DNA of 64,000 bases from Nostoc parmelioides FACHB-3921 (GCF_014696625.1 NZ_JACJQL010000024.1:1-64000); one strand, 5' to 3'; shown: positions 1-8,847, counted from the stretch's first letter. Made by a program: numbers and translations. Notes: generated by a model not told the origin, from the sequence alone.

Positions 1-387
1 GCTATAAGCTTTAGCTGGCAAACGTTTTCTCTGCTTTCTGCTTCATTATTTACTTCTCTCTAGGCTGATTTTTCTTTTTTTCTACGATTACTGAATCGGT
101 GTTCTAGGTATTTTTCCAATACTTTTCGGTTAAGCCCTAATCCTTTCAAAAATGGAGCAGGTTACACGCCTGAAACCATCATAACTTCGTGAGTGAAAGT
201 CACTCTCAATTCCTTAACCGAGAGGTATTGGGTATTTTTCAACTCTCATGAATCAAAAATTAGGTAGAGGGTAGAGAAAATTGTTGTATCTTTCTACCCC
301 AAACACTTTAACAATTATCCATACATAAAGATGAACCAGGCTTATAGCTATTAGCCTTTACCTATTACAAATCACCACTGATGTTAC
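1..387. other. Intergenic edge region, no gene seen
   Basis: AT-rich stretch at the window edge, downstream of the minus-strand DUF937 gene. I see no open frame with a ribosome binding site, no tRNA and no strong terminator. It may hold the end of a gene cut off by the window edge, but nothing supports that directly. Confidence 0.4.
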
Positions 388-912
388 CTATCTACCAACA
401 TATTGACTCATTAACTGCATAGCATCAGCAATATCTACATCACCATCTCTATCTGCATCCAAGAAAGAATTTAAAACAGAATTTCCAGATCCTTGAGGAT
501 TTTGAGTGTTAGCGCCGGATTGCAAAAAATTCAATACTAAAGGTACGATGACTGGCAATAGTTGCTGAATTGTACCAGCATCTAAACCTGTGTGCTGGGA
601 TGCTACTTGTGCTACCTGCTGTTGTATATTAGGAGAAAATAGAGAATTAACTGCCTGAGGATTAGAAGAGGTGCCGGCATATTCATTAACTAATGCTTGG
701 GTTGCTTCATTACCTTCTGTGGCTTGCTTTTGTTGTAAAGCAGAACGTACATAGTTACCTACTACACCTACGACAGATTGCATTGTCGAAGGATTTGTGC
801 CAGTTTGATTACTTAGTTGATTGACAGTGTTAATGATGTTTCCCAGTTGACCTAAACTGCCTTGTTGATTGGGATTGCTAACAGCGCCGAGAATTTGGTC
901 AAATAGCCCCAT
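388..912 (-). CDS. DUF937 family protein with C-terminal calcium-loop motif
   Basis: A 174-residue soluble protein that starts MGLFDQILG, as DUF937 (YidB-like) proteins do. It is rich in Gln, Asn and Ser, with predicted helices in residues 1-60 and 95-135 (the hydrophobic helix PVIVPLVLNFL lies near 120-130). Residues 152-163 read DADRDGDVDIAD, an EF-hand or dockerin-like calcium loop with acidic residues at the usual spacing, followed by a short helix. No catalytic residues are evident and the function of the family is not established. It stands alone, with gaps of over 300 bp on both sides. The family call is fairly sure; calcium binding is inferred from the loop. Confidence 0.75.
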   Translation of the reverse strand: MGLFDQILGAVSNPNQQGSLGQLGNIINTVNQLSNQTGTNPSTMQSVVGVVGNYVRSALQQKQATEGNEATQALVNEYAGTSSNPQAVNSLFSPNIQQQVAQVASQHTGLDAGTIQQLLPVIVPLVLNFLQSGANTQNPQGSGNSVLNSFLDADRDGDVDIADAMQLMSQYVGR

Positions 913-1233
913 AATTGTTTTTCTCCCTTGTTTTTCATACTATAAAGGCAAAAGTGTTGTTGTCATTATGAATAAATTAACTCTGCAATACTAGAAACTT
1001 AAGGATGAAAAGTTTGTAATTATTTTGGTGAGCAAGATTAGGAATTATTTCGCAGAAATTAAGTAAATTGGGAATCTCCCGAACTTGCAGCCAATAAGTC
1101 TGAAATTTCCAGATTATTACCTTGTAGTTTGAGAGTTCCCAAAAAGTGAATTACTACTACTGCTAGTAAGCAAAATAACCCTTACTAGATACGCTGACTT
1201 CTAACTAAAGTAAGAACTTTTTTTAACTGTGGA
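913..1233. other. Intergenic region between gatC and the DUF937 gene
   Basis: About 320 bp that should carry the promoter of the minus-strand DUF937 gene and the 3' end of the gatC transcript. No ORF, tRNA, tandem repeat or convincing terminator was seen. Confidence 0.4.
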
Positions 1234-1524
1234 TTACTCGACGTTGAGAATTTTTGGTACTTTAAAAAATTCCCCTTCTTGTTCAGGCGCACTGCTGAGG
1301 ATAGCTTCTCTGTCAGCATAGGGTTGCAGGTTATCTTCTCTGGTGATGTTGCTAACATCAATTGCCCGCGCTGTAGGAGGTACATGACTCACATCCAGTT
1401 CGTTGAGTTGCTCGATGTAATCTAAAATACTTCCTAGTTGAGTGGTAAATTGCTCTTCTTCTTCGGGAGTCAATTCTAAACGGGCAAGTAGGGCTACTTT
1501 GCGGACTTGTTCGCGGTCAATCAT
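1234..1524 (-). CDS. gatC: Asp-tRNA(Asn)/Glu-tRNA(Gln) amidotransferase subunit C
   Basis: GatC is the small subunit of the GatCAB amidotransferase, which converts Glu-tRNA(Gln) and Asp-tRNA(Asn) to Gln-tRNA and Asn-tRNA in the cytoplasm; cyanobacteria use this route for Gln-tRNA. The 96 residues are the usual GatC length. The N-terminus REQVRKVALLARLELTPEEE and the following helix with LGSILDYIEQLNELD are the family signature, and a loop with VPPTA follows. gatA and gatB are not adjacent, which is normal in cyanobacteria. Downstream of ycf3 on the same strand, separated by 48 bp containing GTCAGTGG short repeats. Confidence 0.93.
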   Translation of the reverse strand: MIDREQVRKVALLARLELTPEEEEQFTTQLGSILDYIEQLNELDVSHVPPTARAIDVSNITREDNLQPYADREAILSSAPEQEGEFFKVPKILNVE

Positions 1525-1572
1525 GTTTTATCAGTGGTCAGTGGTCAGTGGTCAAGAACTAATGACTAACGA

Positions 1573-2094
1573 CTAAAAGAATACGTCTATTTGCATCCGT
1601 CCAGTAGTCTTGAGCCAGTTTTGGGCTTCTATATAGTTATTGGGAGCCATGCGAATGGCACGAATCCAGTAGTCTGCGGCTTGGTCAAATAACGCTTCAC
1701 CACCGTCATGGTCTCCGGATTCTTTGGCTTTTTCGCCTTTGTAATGGTAAATTACGGCGATGTTGTTCAAGGCTTGGGGTAGGCGGGGATTAAGTTCGAT
1801 CGCCTGATGATATAGTTCTAGAGCTTTATCATGGTCGCCGTTGCTGGCATAAATTAGCCCCATGTTGTAGAGAATATAACCGCGATCGTTGGTGTCTTCT
1901 TCTAGTGTCAGGGCTTCTTCGTAATATTCTAGTGCTTCGGCATATTCACCTTCTGCTTGGGCTGACATCCCATCTCGGTAATAAACAAAGGCTTCTTTAG
2001 CTTTTTTATTGGTTGGCAGTATCTTGAGAATAATATCCGCCATCACAGTAAAGGATTTGTCAACAAAGTTATCGTTTTTTTGTGTTCTTGGCAT
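1573..2094 (-). CDS. ycf3: Photosystem I assembly protein Ycf3 (TPR protein)
   Basis: Ycf3 is a TPR chaperone needed to assemble photosystem I subunits at the thylakoid membrane. The 173-residue product has the conserved N-terminus (MPRTQKNDNFVDKSFTVMAD) and then about three TPR units covering residues 48-155, with typical A-L-E-Y-Y and NMGLIY/NNIAVIYHY helices. The C-terminal stretch AIRMAPNNYIEAQNWLKTTG is also typical. Length matches cyanobacterial and plastid Ycf3. It lies directly upstream of gatC in the same orientation. No regulatory site could be read. Confidence 0.95.
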   Translation of the reverse strand: MPRTQKNDNFVDKSFTVMADIILKILPTNKKAKEAFVYYRDGMSAQAEGEYAEALEYYEEALTLEEDTNDRGYILYNMGLIYASNGDHDKALELYHQAIELNPRLPQALNNIAVIYHYKGEKAKESGDHDGGEALFDQAADYWIRAIRMAPNNYIEAQNWLKTTGRMQIDVFF

Positions 2095-2164
2095 ATTTTT
2101 TTCTATGGTTGTACCGCTATGTGGGGGACTTATGTCTGTGCTTCCCCTGATCCCGTACCTAAAG

Positions 2165-2866
2165 CTAATTTAACTGATTTAGGGAGCTATTCTGCTCTGG
2201 GATGGGGATAATACATTCTGGGTTGTTGTGTTTTGGGCTATTGACTAAGGTACTAACTGGGTGGGCGGTCATTTGTGAGGCTGGATAAGGGGATAATAAG
2301 TGTTGTAATGCTTGGGGCTTTTGCTCTTGGGGATCTAACCACAAATCGTAATCTTGGGGAGCGAGGATGACTGGCATTCGGTCATGAATTGGTTGCAGCA
2401 GTTCGTTGGCTGCTGTTGTGACGATTGTACAAGAGGTAATTTCTTCACCAGCAGGTGTTCGCCATTTCTCCCATAATCCTGCAAAGCCAAAGGGTTGACT
2501 GTGTTGCAGGCGGAAATAAAAGGGTTGTTTTTTACCTTGCTGTTTTTGCCATTCAAAAAAACCATCAGCTACTACTAAACAGCGTCGCTGCTTGAATGCT
2601 GAACGAAAAGAGGGTTTTTCGGCAAGAGTTTCGGCTCTGGCGTTGATTAGCTTCGAGGCGATCGCTGGATCTTTAGCCCATGACGGTATCAAACCCCAGC
2701 GTAACCGTTGAAATTCACGTTTATTACTTTCAGGGTTATGTAGAACTGTCACCACCGTTTGCGTAGGTGCAATGTTATATTGAGCTTCCAAATCCAGAAG
2801 TGGCTGGATATGAAAAAACTCAGCTAATGCTTCTGGTGACTGGTTTAAAGTAAATCTTCCACACAT
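2165..2866 (-). CDS. SRAP-domain protein (YedK/HMCES family)
   Basis: SRAP proteins shield abasic sites in single-stranded DNA by forming a thiazolidine DNA-protein crosslink through the N-terminal cysteine. The 233-residue product begins MCGRF, so Cys2 becomes the first residue after Met removal. Other active-site residues are visible: NIAPTQ at 31-36, the NARAET block at 75-80, Glu105 in DGFFEWQ and His161 in IHDRMPVIL. Length matches single-domain bacterial SRAP proteins. It sits 70 bp from ycf3 with no functional link evident. It probably acts in replication-coupled DNA repair. Confidence 0.93.
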   Translation of the reverse strand: MCGRFTLNQSPEALAEFFHIQPLLDLEAQYNIAPTQTVVTVLHNPESNKREFQRLRWGLIPSWAKDPAIASKLINARAETLAEKPSFRSAFKQRRCLVVADGFFEWQKQQGKKQPFYFRLQHSQPFGFAGLWEKWRTPAGEEITSCTIVTTAANELLQPIHDRMPVILAPQDYDLWLDPQEQKPQALQHLLSPYPASQMTAHPVSTLVNSPKHNNPECIIPIPEQNSSLNQLN

Positions 2867-3068
2867 ATTGTTATTTTATCTCGTTGCATCAAATCAAACA
2901 TTTAAATTCAGAATTAATTAATACTATTATTTTTATTTTTTCAGATAATTAATAACTAAATATGTGAAAATTATAAATCTGAGAATCATCCTGTTCTTTG
3001 AAAATAATTTTGTAAGATATTGTATTTTAGACCTAATTTTGCCATATATTCTGCATTCTAATTTCTAC

Positions 3069-3701
3069 ATGGAAAACTTACATCTGTACGATTTTTTACC
3101 CTCAGGCAACGGCTATAAAGTTCGTCTTCTATTAACACAAATGGGCATACCATTTGAACGAACAGAAGTGAATATTTTAAAGGGAGAGAGTCGCACACCA
3201 GAATTTTTAAGTAAAAACCCTAACGGGAGAATACCTGTTTTAGAAGTTGCACCAGGGAAGTATTTAGCAGAATCAAATGCTATCTTGCTTTACTTGAGCG
3301 AATATACAGAATTTTTACCTTACGATCGCTATTTAAAAGCCCAGGTAATGCAGTGGTTATTTTTTGAACAATATAGCCATGAACCATATATTGCTACATC
3401 TCGTTTTTGGGTTTCTATTTTAGGTAAAGCGTCAGAATATCGTACAGCTTTAGAAGAAAAACGTGAACCTGGTTATGCAGCTCTCAAGGTGATGGAAAAT
3501 CATTTGCAATACCATAATTTTTTCGTAGATGAGCGTTACACAATTGCTGATATTGCCTTATTTGCTTATACCCATGTTGCGGATGAAGGTGGTTTTGATT
3601 TAACGCAATTTCCTGCTATTCAAGCTTGGATAGACAGAGTCAAAGCCCAGTCTGGATATATTAGTATTACTCATGAACCACAATTATGTTACGATTATTA
3701 A
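3069..3701 (+). CDS. Glutathione S-transferase family protein
   Basis: A cytosolic-type GST of 210 residues. The N-terminal thioredoxin-fold domain carries the likely catalytic Ser12 region (PSGNGYKVRL), the cis-proline loop NPNGRIPVLE near 51-60 and the glutathione gamma-glutamyl contact ESNAIL near 68-73. The C-terminal helical domain holds the N-capping motif TIADIALFAY. The open frame extends upstream to 2964, but that stretch encodes a hydrophobic, AT-rich sequence unlike any GST, so I place the start at the ATG at 3069. The substrate is unknown; roles in detoxification or oxidative stress are typical. A 250-bp gap of repeats follows. Confidence 0.9.
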   Translation: MENLHLYDFLPSGNGYKVRLLLTQMGIPFERTEVNILKGESRTPEFLSKNPNGRIPVLEVAPGKYLAESNAILLYLSEYTEFLPYDRYLKAQVMQWLFFEQYSHEPYIATSRFWVSILGKASEYRTALEEKREPGYAALKVMENHLQYHNFFVDERYTIADIALFAYTHVADEGGFDLTQFPAIQAWIDRVKAQSGYISITHEPQLCYDY

Positions 3702-3958
3702 CTAGCTAAAGTAATTCGTAATTAAGAACACTCGATGTATTTTGGATTGTTGAGTTAGTATTCGTTATCTTATTGGGCAAAATCGATACTAACTCATAAC
3801 TAAATTATATCTATCTTTTATCGTAAATAAAAGGGTTTAAGACCCCTATGTCTATACGTAGTATCATTTTCAGGTGGGGTTTAAATCCCCGTCTAAAAAT
3901 GTCTTTAATTTTGAATTTTGAATTTTGAATTTTGAATTGTTAACTAGACCTATTTACA
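3702..3958. repeat. Intergenic repeats, including heptamer short tandem repeats
   Basis: Between the convergent GST and DUF167 genes. Near 3830-3893 there are two GGGTTTAA(G/A)-CCCC-type hairpin elements. At about 3908-3938 there are four tandem copies of the heptamer TTTTGAA, a short tandem repeat family seen again at 4387, 9845 and 56733. Such repeats are characteristic of heterocystous cyanobacteria. Confidence 0.7.
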
Positions 3959-4186
3959 TTATATATCTGTGTCAATCTCAATCAGTTTTTGTCTGGAAGA
4001 TAAACCAGATTTAATTGTGATGTGAGATTTCGGCACGTCGAATTTTTCAGCTAGAAGCTTGATTAACTCTTCATTAGCTTTACCATCTACTGGTGGAGAT
4101 TTTAAGTGTACAGTTAGGCTCCCATCATCTTGCTCGGCAATTTTTTGTTGTTTGGAATTAGGTTTAACCTTAACCTTTTTTTGCAT
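3959..4186 (-). CDS. DUF167 (YggU) family protein
   Basis: A 75-residue protein of the YggU/DUF167 family, small conserved alpha/beta proteins of unknown function. The family core is visible: VHLKSPPVDGKANEELIKLL near 25-44, then a GLSSRQKLIEI strand. Length is slightly short of the E. coli protein (about 96-100 residues), but the conserved PPVDGKAN block is complete. The N-terminus MQKKVKVKPNSKQQKI is basic and fits the family. Isolated by gaps of about 230-250 bp; no operon context. Confidence 0.88.
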   Translation of the reverse strand: MQKKVKVKPNSKQQKIAEQDDGSLTVHLKSPPVDGKANEELIKLLAEKFDVPKSHITIKSGLSSRQKLIEIDTDI

Positions 4187-4354
4187 TATCTATGTTCTTT
4201 AGTACCAATTGTGTCAGTTGTTTTGGATCTAGTTTAATACCCCATCCTAAGAGTGGGTGTTTTTTAGGTGTCTTCTTGAAAAGTTCTTCATTTTAGGCAG
4301 AACCCAAGACGCACTTTTCGCTTTGCTACTGACTATTAACTACTTACCACTGAC

Positions 4355-4390
4355 AAAACTCCACCCATAAAGGGATGGAGTTTTTATTTT
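4355..4390. terminator. Bidirectional hairpin terminator
   Basis: AAAACTCCACCC, a short loop, then GGGATGGAGTTTTT: an 11-bp stem with one bulge, flanked by T runs on both strands. It would end the minus-strand DUF2993-DUF2231 transcript. Four copies of the TTTTGAA heptamer (4387-4415) follow directly. Confidence 0.6.
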
Positions 4391-4419
4391 GAATTTTGAA
4401 TTTTGAATTTTGAATTGAT

Positions 4420-5001
4420 TTACGGGTATCTTCTGCTACCTGCACCAACTACGCCAATTTTGTGGCGATAGGAGAGTTCTGCACCAAACCAGCCGGAAAT
4501 GCTGGTTAAAGTACCCACAATTAGGGAAATTAGCAAGCCCCAAGGAAGGATTCTGGCTTCAGCGTCGCCTATGCGGAGGAGGAAATTTACTAGTGATAGA
4601 ACCAGAAGAGAGACATTGAGGATGAGATGCGCCCAACCTGCATTACGTTTGCGGACACGTTCAATTTTCAAGAAGTCACTTAAACCTATAGCGGCGGCGA
4701 TCGCACCTCCACCTAATCCCAGTCCAATTAACCAAAATGAAGCCCTCGCCCAGAAGTAATCGCGGGTTAACCAGTAGCCGAAATCGCTACCCAGGGCTGC
4801 TGCTAGGAAAGCTATGGGGAAAATTACACTGAGGGGATGTAGGGGGTGTCCGGCGATCGCTACTGTGCTGGGGACACCTGTATCACGATATTCGCGATCG
4901 TCAGTTTCAATCACTGGGGGAATATTCGGAAATGGTGAAGAAGCGGAGGAAGCAGAGGAAGTTGTTTCTGTTGTTTCCATAGTAAGTATCCTAGTTTTCA
5001 T
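4420..5001 (-). CDS. DUF2231 family four-helix membrane protein
   Basis: A 193-residue integral membrane protein. After a Ser/Thr-rich N-terminus (about 1-45), four hydrophobic helices are visible at roughly 58-80 (HPLSVIFPIAFLAAAL), 88-110, 125-147 and 152-172; the HPLHPLSVIFPIA motif is the DUF2231 signature. Function is unknown. The start at 5001 overlaps the upstream DUF2993 gene by 11 bp. A second ATG at 4980, with a closer purine-rich stretch, would remove the overlap and is equally likely. The two genes probably form one transcript. Confidence 0.82.
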   Translation of the reverse strand: MKTRILTMETTETTSSASSASSPFPNIPPVIETDDREYRDTGVPSTVAIAGHPLHPLSVIFPIAFLAAALGSDFGYWLTRDYFWARASFWLIGLGLGGGAIAAAIGLSDFLKIERVRKRNAGWAHLILNVSLLVLSLVNFLLRIGDAEARILPWGLLISLIVGTLTSISGWFGAELSYRHKIGVVGAGSRRYP

Positions 5002-5737
5002 CTGTGGGTATTTGTTCTACATAAGCTTCTGCTTGCAGGGTGAGTTTGCCTGTTTCTGCTGCTAATTGCTGCACTCGCAAGCTCATTCCTTCTAAATCGA
5101 AGTTGCTTAAGTTTAAAATCTCGCTCGTTTGTGCTACTAAAGCTTGTGTCAATTCTGGTGATATTTCTTCACTGTTACCATAAGTGACATTCTCCAGCGT
5201 TACTGTTGTGCCATTAGCACTAATATGGGGTTCGGCTGTAAAAGCAACTTGGTGCGGTTCGCTGTTTTCTTCTAACAATATGCTGGCATTTATTGAAACT
5301 TTTCCCTCACCGGGTAGGCGAAAGTCTATTTGTTGAGGTGTGACTGTTTTTAGCTGCCCATTAATATGGATTTTTTGGCTTTGAATTTTGGAGATAATAA
5401 ACTCAGAATTGAAGGCGCGGTTAATATCTGCTTCTGTTAAAACAACACGCGCACTACCAACTGTAGGTTTAGTAAGTTCAATCTTACCGAATGCGGCACT
5501 TAAAGGATTAATAGCAACACTATTGACCTGCATTTTCATTTCCTCCACGCGGAGGTCTTTCTGCATAACCAAACCTTCACCATTAATCTCGACTGCATCC
5601 ACTTGTCCTTGGACTAGTTTCAGTGGATCAGTTTTGATACTCACATCTAAGTTATCTACGTCATCTAATTGGCTAGACAACCCAATTTCTACCGCTTTAT
5701 TCAGTGCTTGTTCTCCTAGTCCGGGGGAATCCGGCAT
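4991..5737 (-). CDS. DUF2993 (LmeA-like) family protein
   Basis: A 248-residue protein of the DUF2993 family, represented by the mycobacterial phospholipid-binding protein LmeA and by many cyanobacterial paralogues. The N-terminus PDSPGLGEQALNKAVEIGL and the alternating beta pattern (VDNLDVSIKTDPLKLVQG, VDAVEINGEGLVM) are typical. There is no signal peptide, so the product may act at a membrane from the cytosolic side; this is inference. A clear AGGAGA ribosome binding site precedes the ATG at 5737. It overlaps the DUF2231 gene, suggesting co-translation and perhaps a shared membrane role. Confidence 0.8.
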   Translation of the reverse strand: MPDSPGLGEQALNKAVEIGLSSQLDDVDNLDVSIKTDPLKLVQGQVDAVEINGEGLVMQKDLRVEEMKMQVNSVAINPLSAAFGKIELTKPTVGSARVVLTEADINRAFNSEFIISKIQSQKIHINGQLKTVTPQQIDFRLPGEGKVSINASILLEENSEPHQVAFTAEPHISANGTTVTLENVTYGNSEEISPELTQALVAQTSEILNLSNFDLEGMSLRVQQLAAETGKLTLQAEAYVEQIPTDEN

Positions 5738-5996
5738 TATTATTTAATCTCCTAAAATTTAAATATCCTTGAGTCAATTTAGACAACTTAAATATAATTT
5801 TTATCTATCTAAAGATGGAGTAAATGTTGAATTTTTGTCTGCCTGAAAGTAGAACTGTATTTCTCTGTAAAAAAATATTTATTTTCTATCCTGAGTTACT
5901 TAGTTAATCGTTCAAAAGAAGGAGGAAAGTCTACAAAGAACTATGTCACTCTGAGAGAAGTTAAGAATCCGACTAATTTCTTGAGGAGAACTTAGA

Positions 5997-7052
5997 ATGG
6001 TATCAACTTTAGATGATGCAAAGCGTAATGCTATCGGCGTAAAATTAGCAGATGCCAAATTACTTCAACAGTTGCTCATTGAAAATGAGGAAAGATTTTT
6101 AAGAGAATCAACTGATAATGAAATATCTAATCGCATTCGTGATTTCCTCGAAGATGACCGGAAAAACTTGGGCATTATAGAGACTGTCATTGTTCAATAT
6201 GGTGTACAGCAAGAACCAGGACAAATAGTCCGCGAAATGGTTGACCAAATTCGCCAGCTGATGCAGGGTTCCGAGCTAAGTTTCTTTGAAAAAGTCGCTC
6301 AGCATGAGTTGCTGAAACACAAACAAGTAATGAGTGGTTTGCTGGTTCACAAAGCAGCCCAAAAAGTAGGCGCTGATGTGCTAGCAGCTATTGGCCCCTT
6401 AAACACAGTTAACTTTGAGAACCGCGCTCACCAAGAACAACTCAAAGGTATTTTAGAAATTTTGGGTGTTCGTGAACTCACCGGACAAGATGCAGACCAA
6501 GGTATTTGGGGACGAGTTCAAGATGCGATCGCTGCATTTAGTGGTGCAGTTGGTAGCGCAGTTACCCAAGGTTCTGATAAGCAAGATATGAATATTCAAG
6601 ATGTGATCCGTATGGATCACAATAAGGTAAATATTTTGTTTACTGAACTACAACAAAGCAACGATCCTCACAAAATCCAAGAGTACTTTGGTCAAATCTA
6701 CAAGGATTTAACTGCTCACGCTGAAGCGGAAGAAGAAGTCCTCTATCCCAGAGTCCGTTCTTTCTACGGTGAAGGTGACACCCAAGAACTGTATGACGAA
6801 CAAGCCGAAATGAAGCGCTTGTTAGACCAAATCAAGGCTATCAGCCCCTCTGCTCCTGAATTCAAAGATAGAGTTAGACAGTTGGCTGATATTGTGATGG
6901 ATCACGTCCGCCAAGAAGAAAGCACCTTGTTTGCCGCTATTCGCAACAACCTCAGCTCTGAACAAACTGAGCAATGGGCTACCGAATTTAAAGCTGCTAA
7001 GAGCAAAATTCAACAAAGATTAGGTGGTCAAGCTACCGGTGCAGGTGTTTAG
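5997..7052 (+). CDS. Hemerythrin HHE-domain protein
   Basis: A 351-residue soluble protein. Residues about 1-185 form a helical bundle that may be a decayed or ferritin-like relative. Residues 200-325 are a hemerythrin HHE domain with likely di-iron ligands His208 (MDHNK), His241 and Glu245 (HAEAEEEVLYP), and His303 and Glu307 (DHVRQEES). Such proteins bind O2 or NO or help in iron and oxidative-stress handling; the ligand here is not known. The ATG at 5997 has a strong GAGGAGAA site upstream. The preceding 259 bp is AT-rich promoter space. A strong hairpin terminator follows the stop codon, so it is probably monocistronic. Confidence 0.88.
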   Translation: MVSTLDDAKRNAIGVKLADAKLLQQLLIENEERFLRESTDNEISNRIRDFLEDDRKNLGIIETVIVQYGVQQEPGQIVREMVDQIRQLMQGSELSFFEKVAQHELLKHKQVMSGLLVHKAAQKVGADVLAAIGPLNTVNFENRAHQEQLKGILEILGVRELTGQDADQGIWGRVQDAIAAFSGAVGSAVTQGSDKQDMNIQDVIRMDHNKVNILFTELQQSNDPHKIQEYFGQIYKDLTAHAEAEEEVLYPRVRSFYGEGDTQELYDEQAEMKRLLDQIKAISPSAPEFKDRVRQLADIVMDHVRQEESTLFAAIRNNLSSEQTEQWATEFKAAKSKIQQRLGGQATGAGV

Positions 7053-7076
7053 AACTTAGCAATTTTCATTTTTGTT

Positions 7077-7118
7077 GCCCGTTCATTCCTTGTTTTATGG
7101 AGTGGGCGGGCTGTTTTG
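7077..7118 (+). terminator. Rho-independent terminator of the hemerythrin gene
   Basis: A 13-bp stem (GCCCGTTCATTCC with GGAGTGGGCGGGC, several G-U pairs) around a 9-nt loop, followed by TGTTTTGAT. It begins 25 bp after the stop codon. Confidence 0.7.
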
Positions 7119-7199
7119 ATGATTGATTATAATACCAACTCAATTAATGATTGCAACACATCATTGGGTAAAGACGCGATAAATTGCGGGGTGAAGAAG

Positions 7200-7219
7200 A
7201 AGACGCGATTCATCGCGTC
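7200..7219. repeat. Palindromic repeat of the AGACGCGAT family
   Basis: AGACGCGATTCATCGCGTCT has perfect 9-base arms around 2 bases and sits in a sequence ending in CTCTACA. A sister element of the same design (GACGTTG, loop, CAACGTC, then TCTACA) lies at about 61491. Both appear to be members of a dispersed hairpin family in noncoding DNA. Confidence 0.6.
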
Positions 7220-7304
7220 TCTACAGATGGTTTATTTGTCGCATTCTTTTTTCAAATTGGTATAACTTATAATTAATAGGACTTGGTCTCAGGAGATTGA
7301 CATC

Positions 7305-7910
7305 ATGACACACATCTCCCCAAAAACCCTGACTTGTGAAGATTTTATCTGTCAATACCGAGACAATCCCCGTTATGAATTAGCAGATGGAGAATTAATT
7401 GATATGGAACCCACTGGCCCCCACGAAACGGTGAGTGGCAAGTTGGCAACCCAAATTGGGATTTACCTCGTCTCAGAACAACTCCCCTGGTTTATTCCTC
7501 GTACTTGTTTAATTTATCCCTTTGCAGATACAGCTACAGCTCGTCGTCCTGATATTGTAGTCCTCGATGAAACTGTTCTCGACCGTGAACCCCTTTGGAC
7601 AAGGGAACTTGTAATTACAACGGGACGCTCAATTAAACTGGTGGTGGAAGTGGTCAGTACTAACTGGGAAACCGACTACGCTCGGAAGGTTGAGGAATAT
7701 GCTCTGTTAGGAATTCCTGAATATTGGATTGTTGATTATCGAGGGTTGGGAGGTGTGACATTTATTGGTAAACCTAAACAACCTACGTTTACTGTTTGTC
7801 AACTGGTTGAAGATACTTATACTCAGCAACAATACCGACTAAATCAAACAATTAACTCACCGCTTTTCCCTGGACTGCAACTTCGTTTAGATGACGTTTT
7901 GCCTCGTTAA
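7305..7910 (+). CDS. Uma2 (DUF820) family putative restriction-like nuclease
   Basis: A 201-residue Uma2 protein, a PD-(D/E)XK-fold family hugely expanded in cyanobacteria and often linked to mobile DNA. The putative active-site residues are visible as Asp83 (RRPDIVVLDE), Glu115 (VVEVVS) and Lys128 (ARKVEEY). The C-terminal PEYWIVDY block is also conserved. Start chosen at the ATG after AGGAGATTGACATC. The real function of the family is not established; nuclease activity is inferred from the fold. Two more Uma2 genes lie at 38393 and 39103. Confidence 0.88.
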   Translation: MTHISPKTLTCEDFICQYRDNPRYELADGELIDMEPTGPHETVSGKLATQIGIYLVSEQLPWFIPRTCLIYPFADTATARRPDIVVLDETVLDREPLWTRELVITTGRSIKLVVEVVSTNWETDYARKVEEYALLGIPEYWIVDYRGLGGVTFIGKPKQPTFTVCQLVEDTYTQQQYRLNQTINSPLFPGLQLRLDDVLPR

Positions 7911-8029
7911 ATGTAATTTTTCAAGTGCTATTCTCGTCAACATTGCAAAAAATCTGTGAAAGCGATCGCTCTTGGCGGTTCCTATGAATGATAATTTTAA
8001 GCATTGGGAACCCTTAACAATCGAAGTTT

Positions 8030-8716
8030 ATGAACGCAGCCGACGATAAAACCATTGTTCGTGAGTATTTCAATTCCACGGGGTTTGACCGATGGAAACG
8101 CATTTATGGCGATGGCGAAGTCAACAAAGTCCAACTCGACATCCGCAACGGTCATCAGCAAACGGTGGATAGTGTCATCGGCTGGCTAAAAAATGATGGC
8201 AATTTAGCAGAGTTATCAATTTGTGACGCTGGCTGTGGCGTGGGTAGTCTCAGCATTCCCCTAGCGACAGAGGGCGCTAAAATCTACGCCAGTGACATTT
8301 CCGAGAAAATGGTGGAAGAAGGCAAGCAACGAGCCTTAGAAACCTTGGGAAATGCCGAAAATCCTACCTTTGCTGTGCAGGATTTGGAATCCTTGAGTGG
8401 TAGTTATCACACTGTTATTTGCTTGGATGTACTAATTCACTACCCCCAAGAAAAAGCTGATGAAATGATTTCTCACCTCTGTTCTTTGGCACAGTCTAGA
8501 ATCATTCTCAGTTTTGCACCCAAAACCTGCGCCTTGACTTTACTCAAGAAAATTGGCAGTTTCTTTCCTGGCCCCAGCAAAACCACCCGCGCCTATCTAC
8601 ACCGTGAAGCCGATGTCATCAAAATTTTAGAAAGCAACGGCTTTGCTATTCAAAGAAAAGAGTTTACTAAAACTCGCTTCTACTTCTCCCGCATATTAGA
8701 AGCAACACGCCCTTGA
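8030..8716 (+). CDS. chlM: Magnesium-protoporphyrin IX methyltransferase
   Basis: ChlM (BchM in other phototrophs) transfers a methyl group from S-adenosylmethionine to the C13 propionate of Mg-protoporphyrin IX, an early step of the chlorophyll branch. The 228 residues match the family length. The N-terminal VREYFNSTGFDRWKRIYG block is a family signature, and the SAM-binding motif I CDAGCGVGSLSIPLA lies at 65-79, followed by acidic SDIS. The C-terminus contains FFPGPSKTTRAYLH. No other chlorophyll gene is adjacent. The enzyme associates with Mg-chelatase subunit H in known systems. Confidence 0.95.
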   Translation: MNAADDKTIVREYFNSTGFDRWKRIYGDGEVNKVQLDIRNGHQQTVDSVIGWLKNDGNLAELSICDAGCGVGSLSIPLATEGAKIYASDISEKMVEEGKQRALETLGNAENPTFAVQDLESLSGSYHTVICLDVLIHYPQEKADEMISHLCSLAQSRIILSFAPKTCALTLLKKIGSFFPGPSKTTRAYLHREADVIKILESNGFAIQRKEFTKTRFYFSRILEATRP

Positions 8717-8734
8717 AGTAGAGATTGGGGGGCA

Positions 8735-8847
8735 GGGGGGCAGGGGAGGCAGGGGAGGCAGGGGGAGAAATGACTGTAAGATTTTCGTCCAGTCTCCAGT
8801 CTCCAGTCTCCAGTCTCCAGTCCCCAATCCCCAATTCCCAACTCCCA
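8735..8847. repeat. Short tandem repeats before the nucleoside hydrolase gene
   Basis: A G-rich GGCAGGGGA repeat block (about 8735-8766) and then four copies of the octamer TCTCCAGT (about 8790-8822), followed by CCCCAATC variants. An open frame from 8725 reads through them in phase with the downstream gene, but the translation is low-complexity and unlike the enzyme, so I treat it as noncoding. Confidence 0.7.

Noticed and set aside
1185..1385. 66-residue frame overlapping gatC
   Set aside because: Frame-shifted shadow of gatC without features.
8725..8847. N-terminal extension of the nucleoside hydrolase
   Set aside because: It translates G-rich and TCTCCAGT short tandem repeats; the conserved DxDxxxDD terminus starts at 8848.
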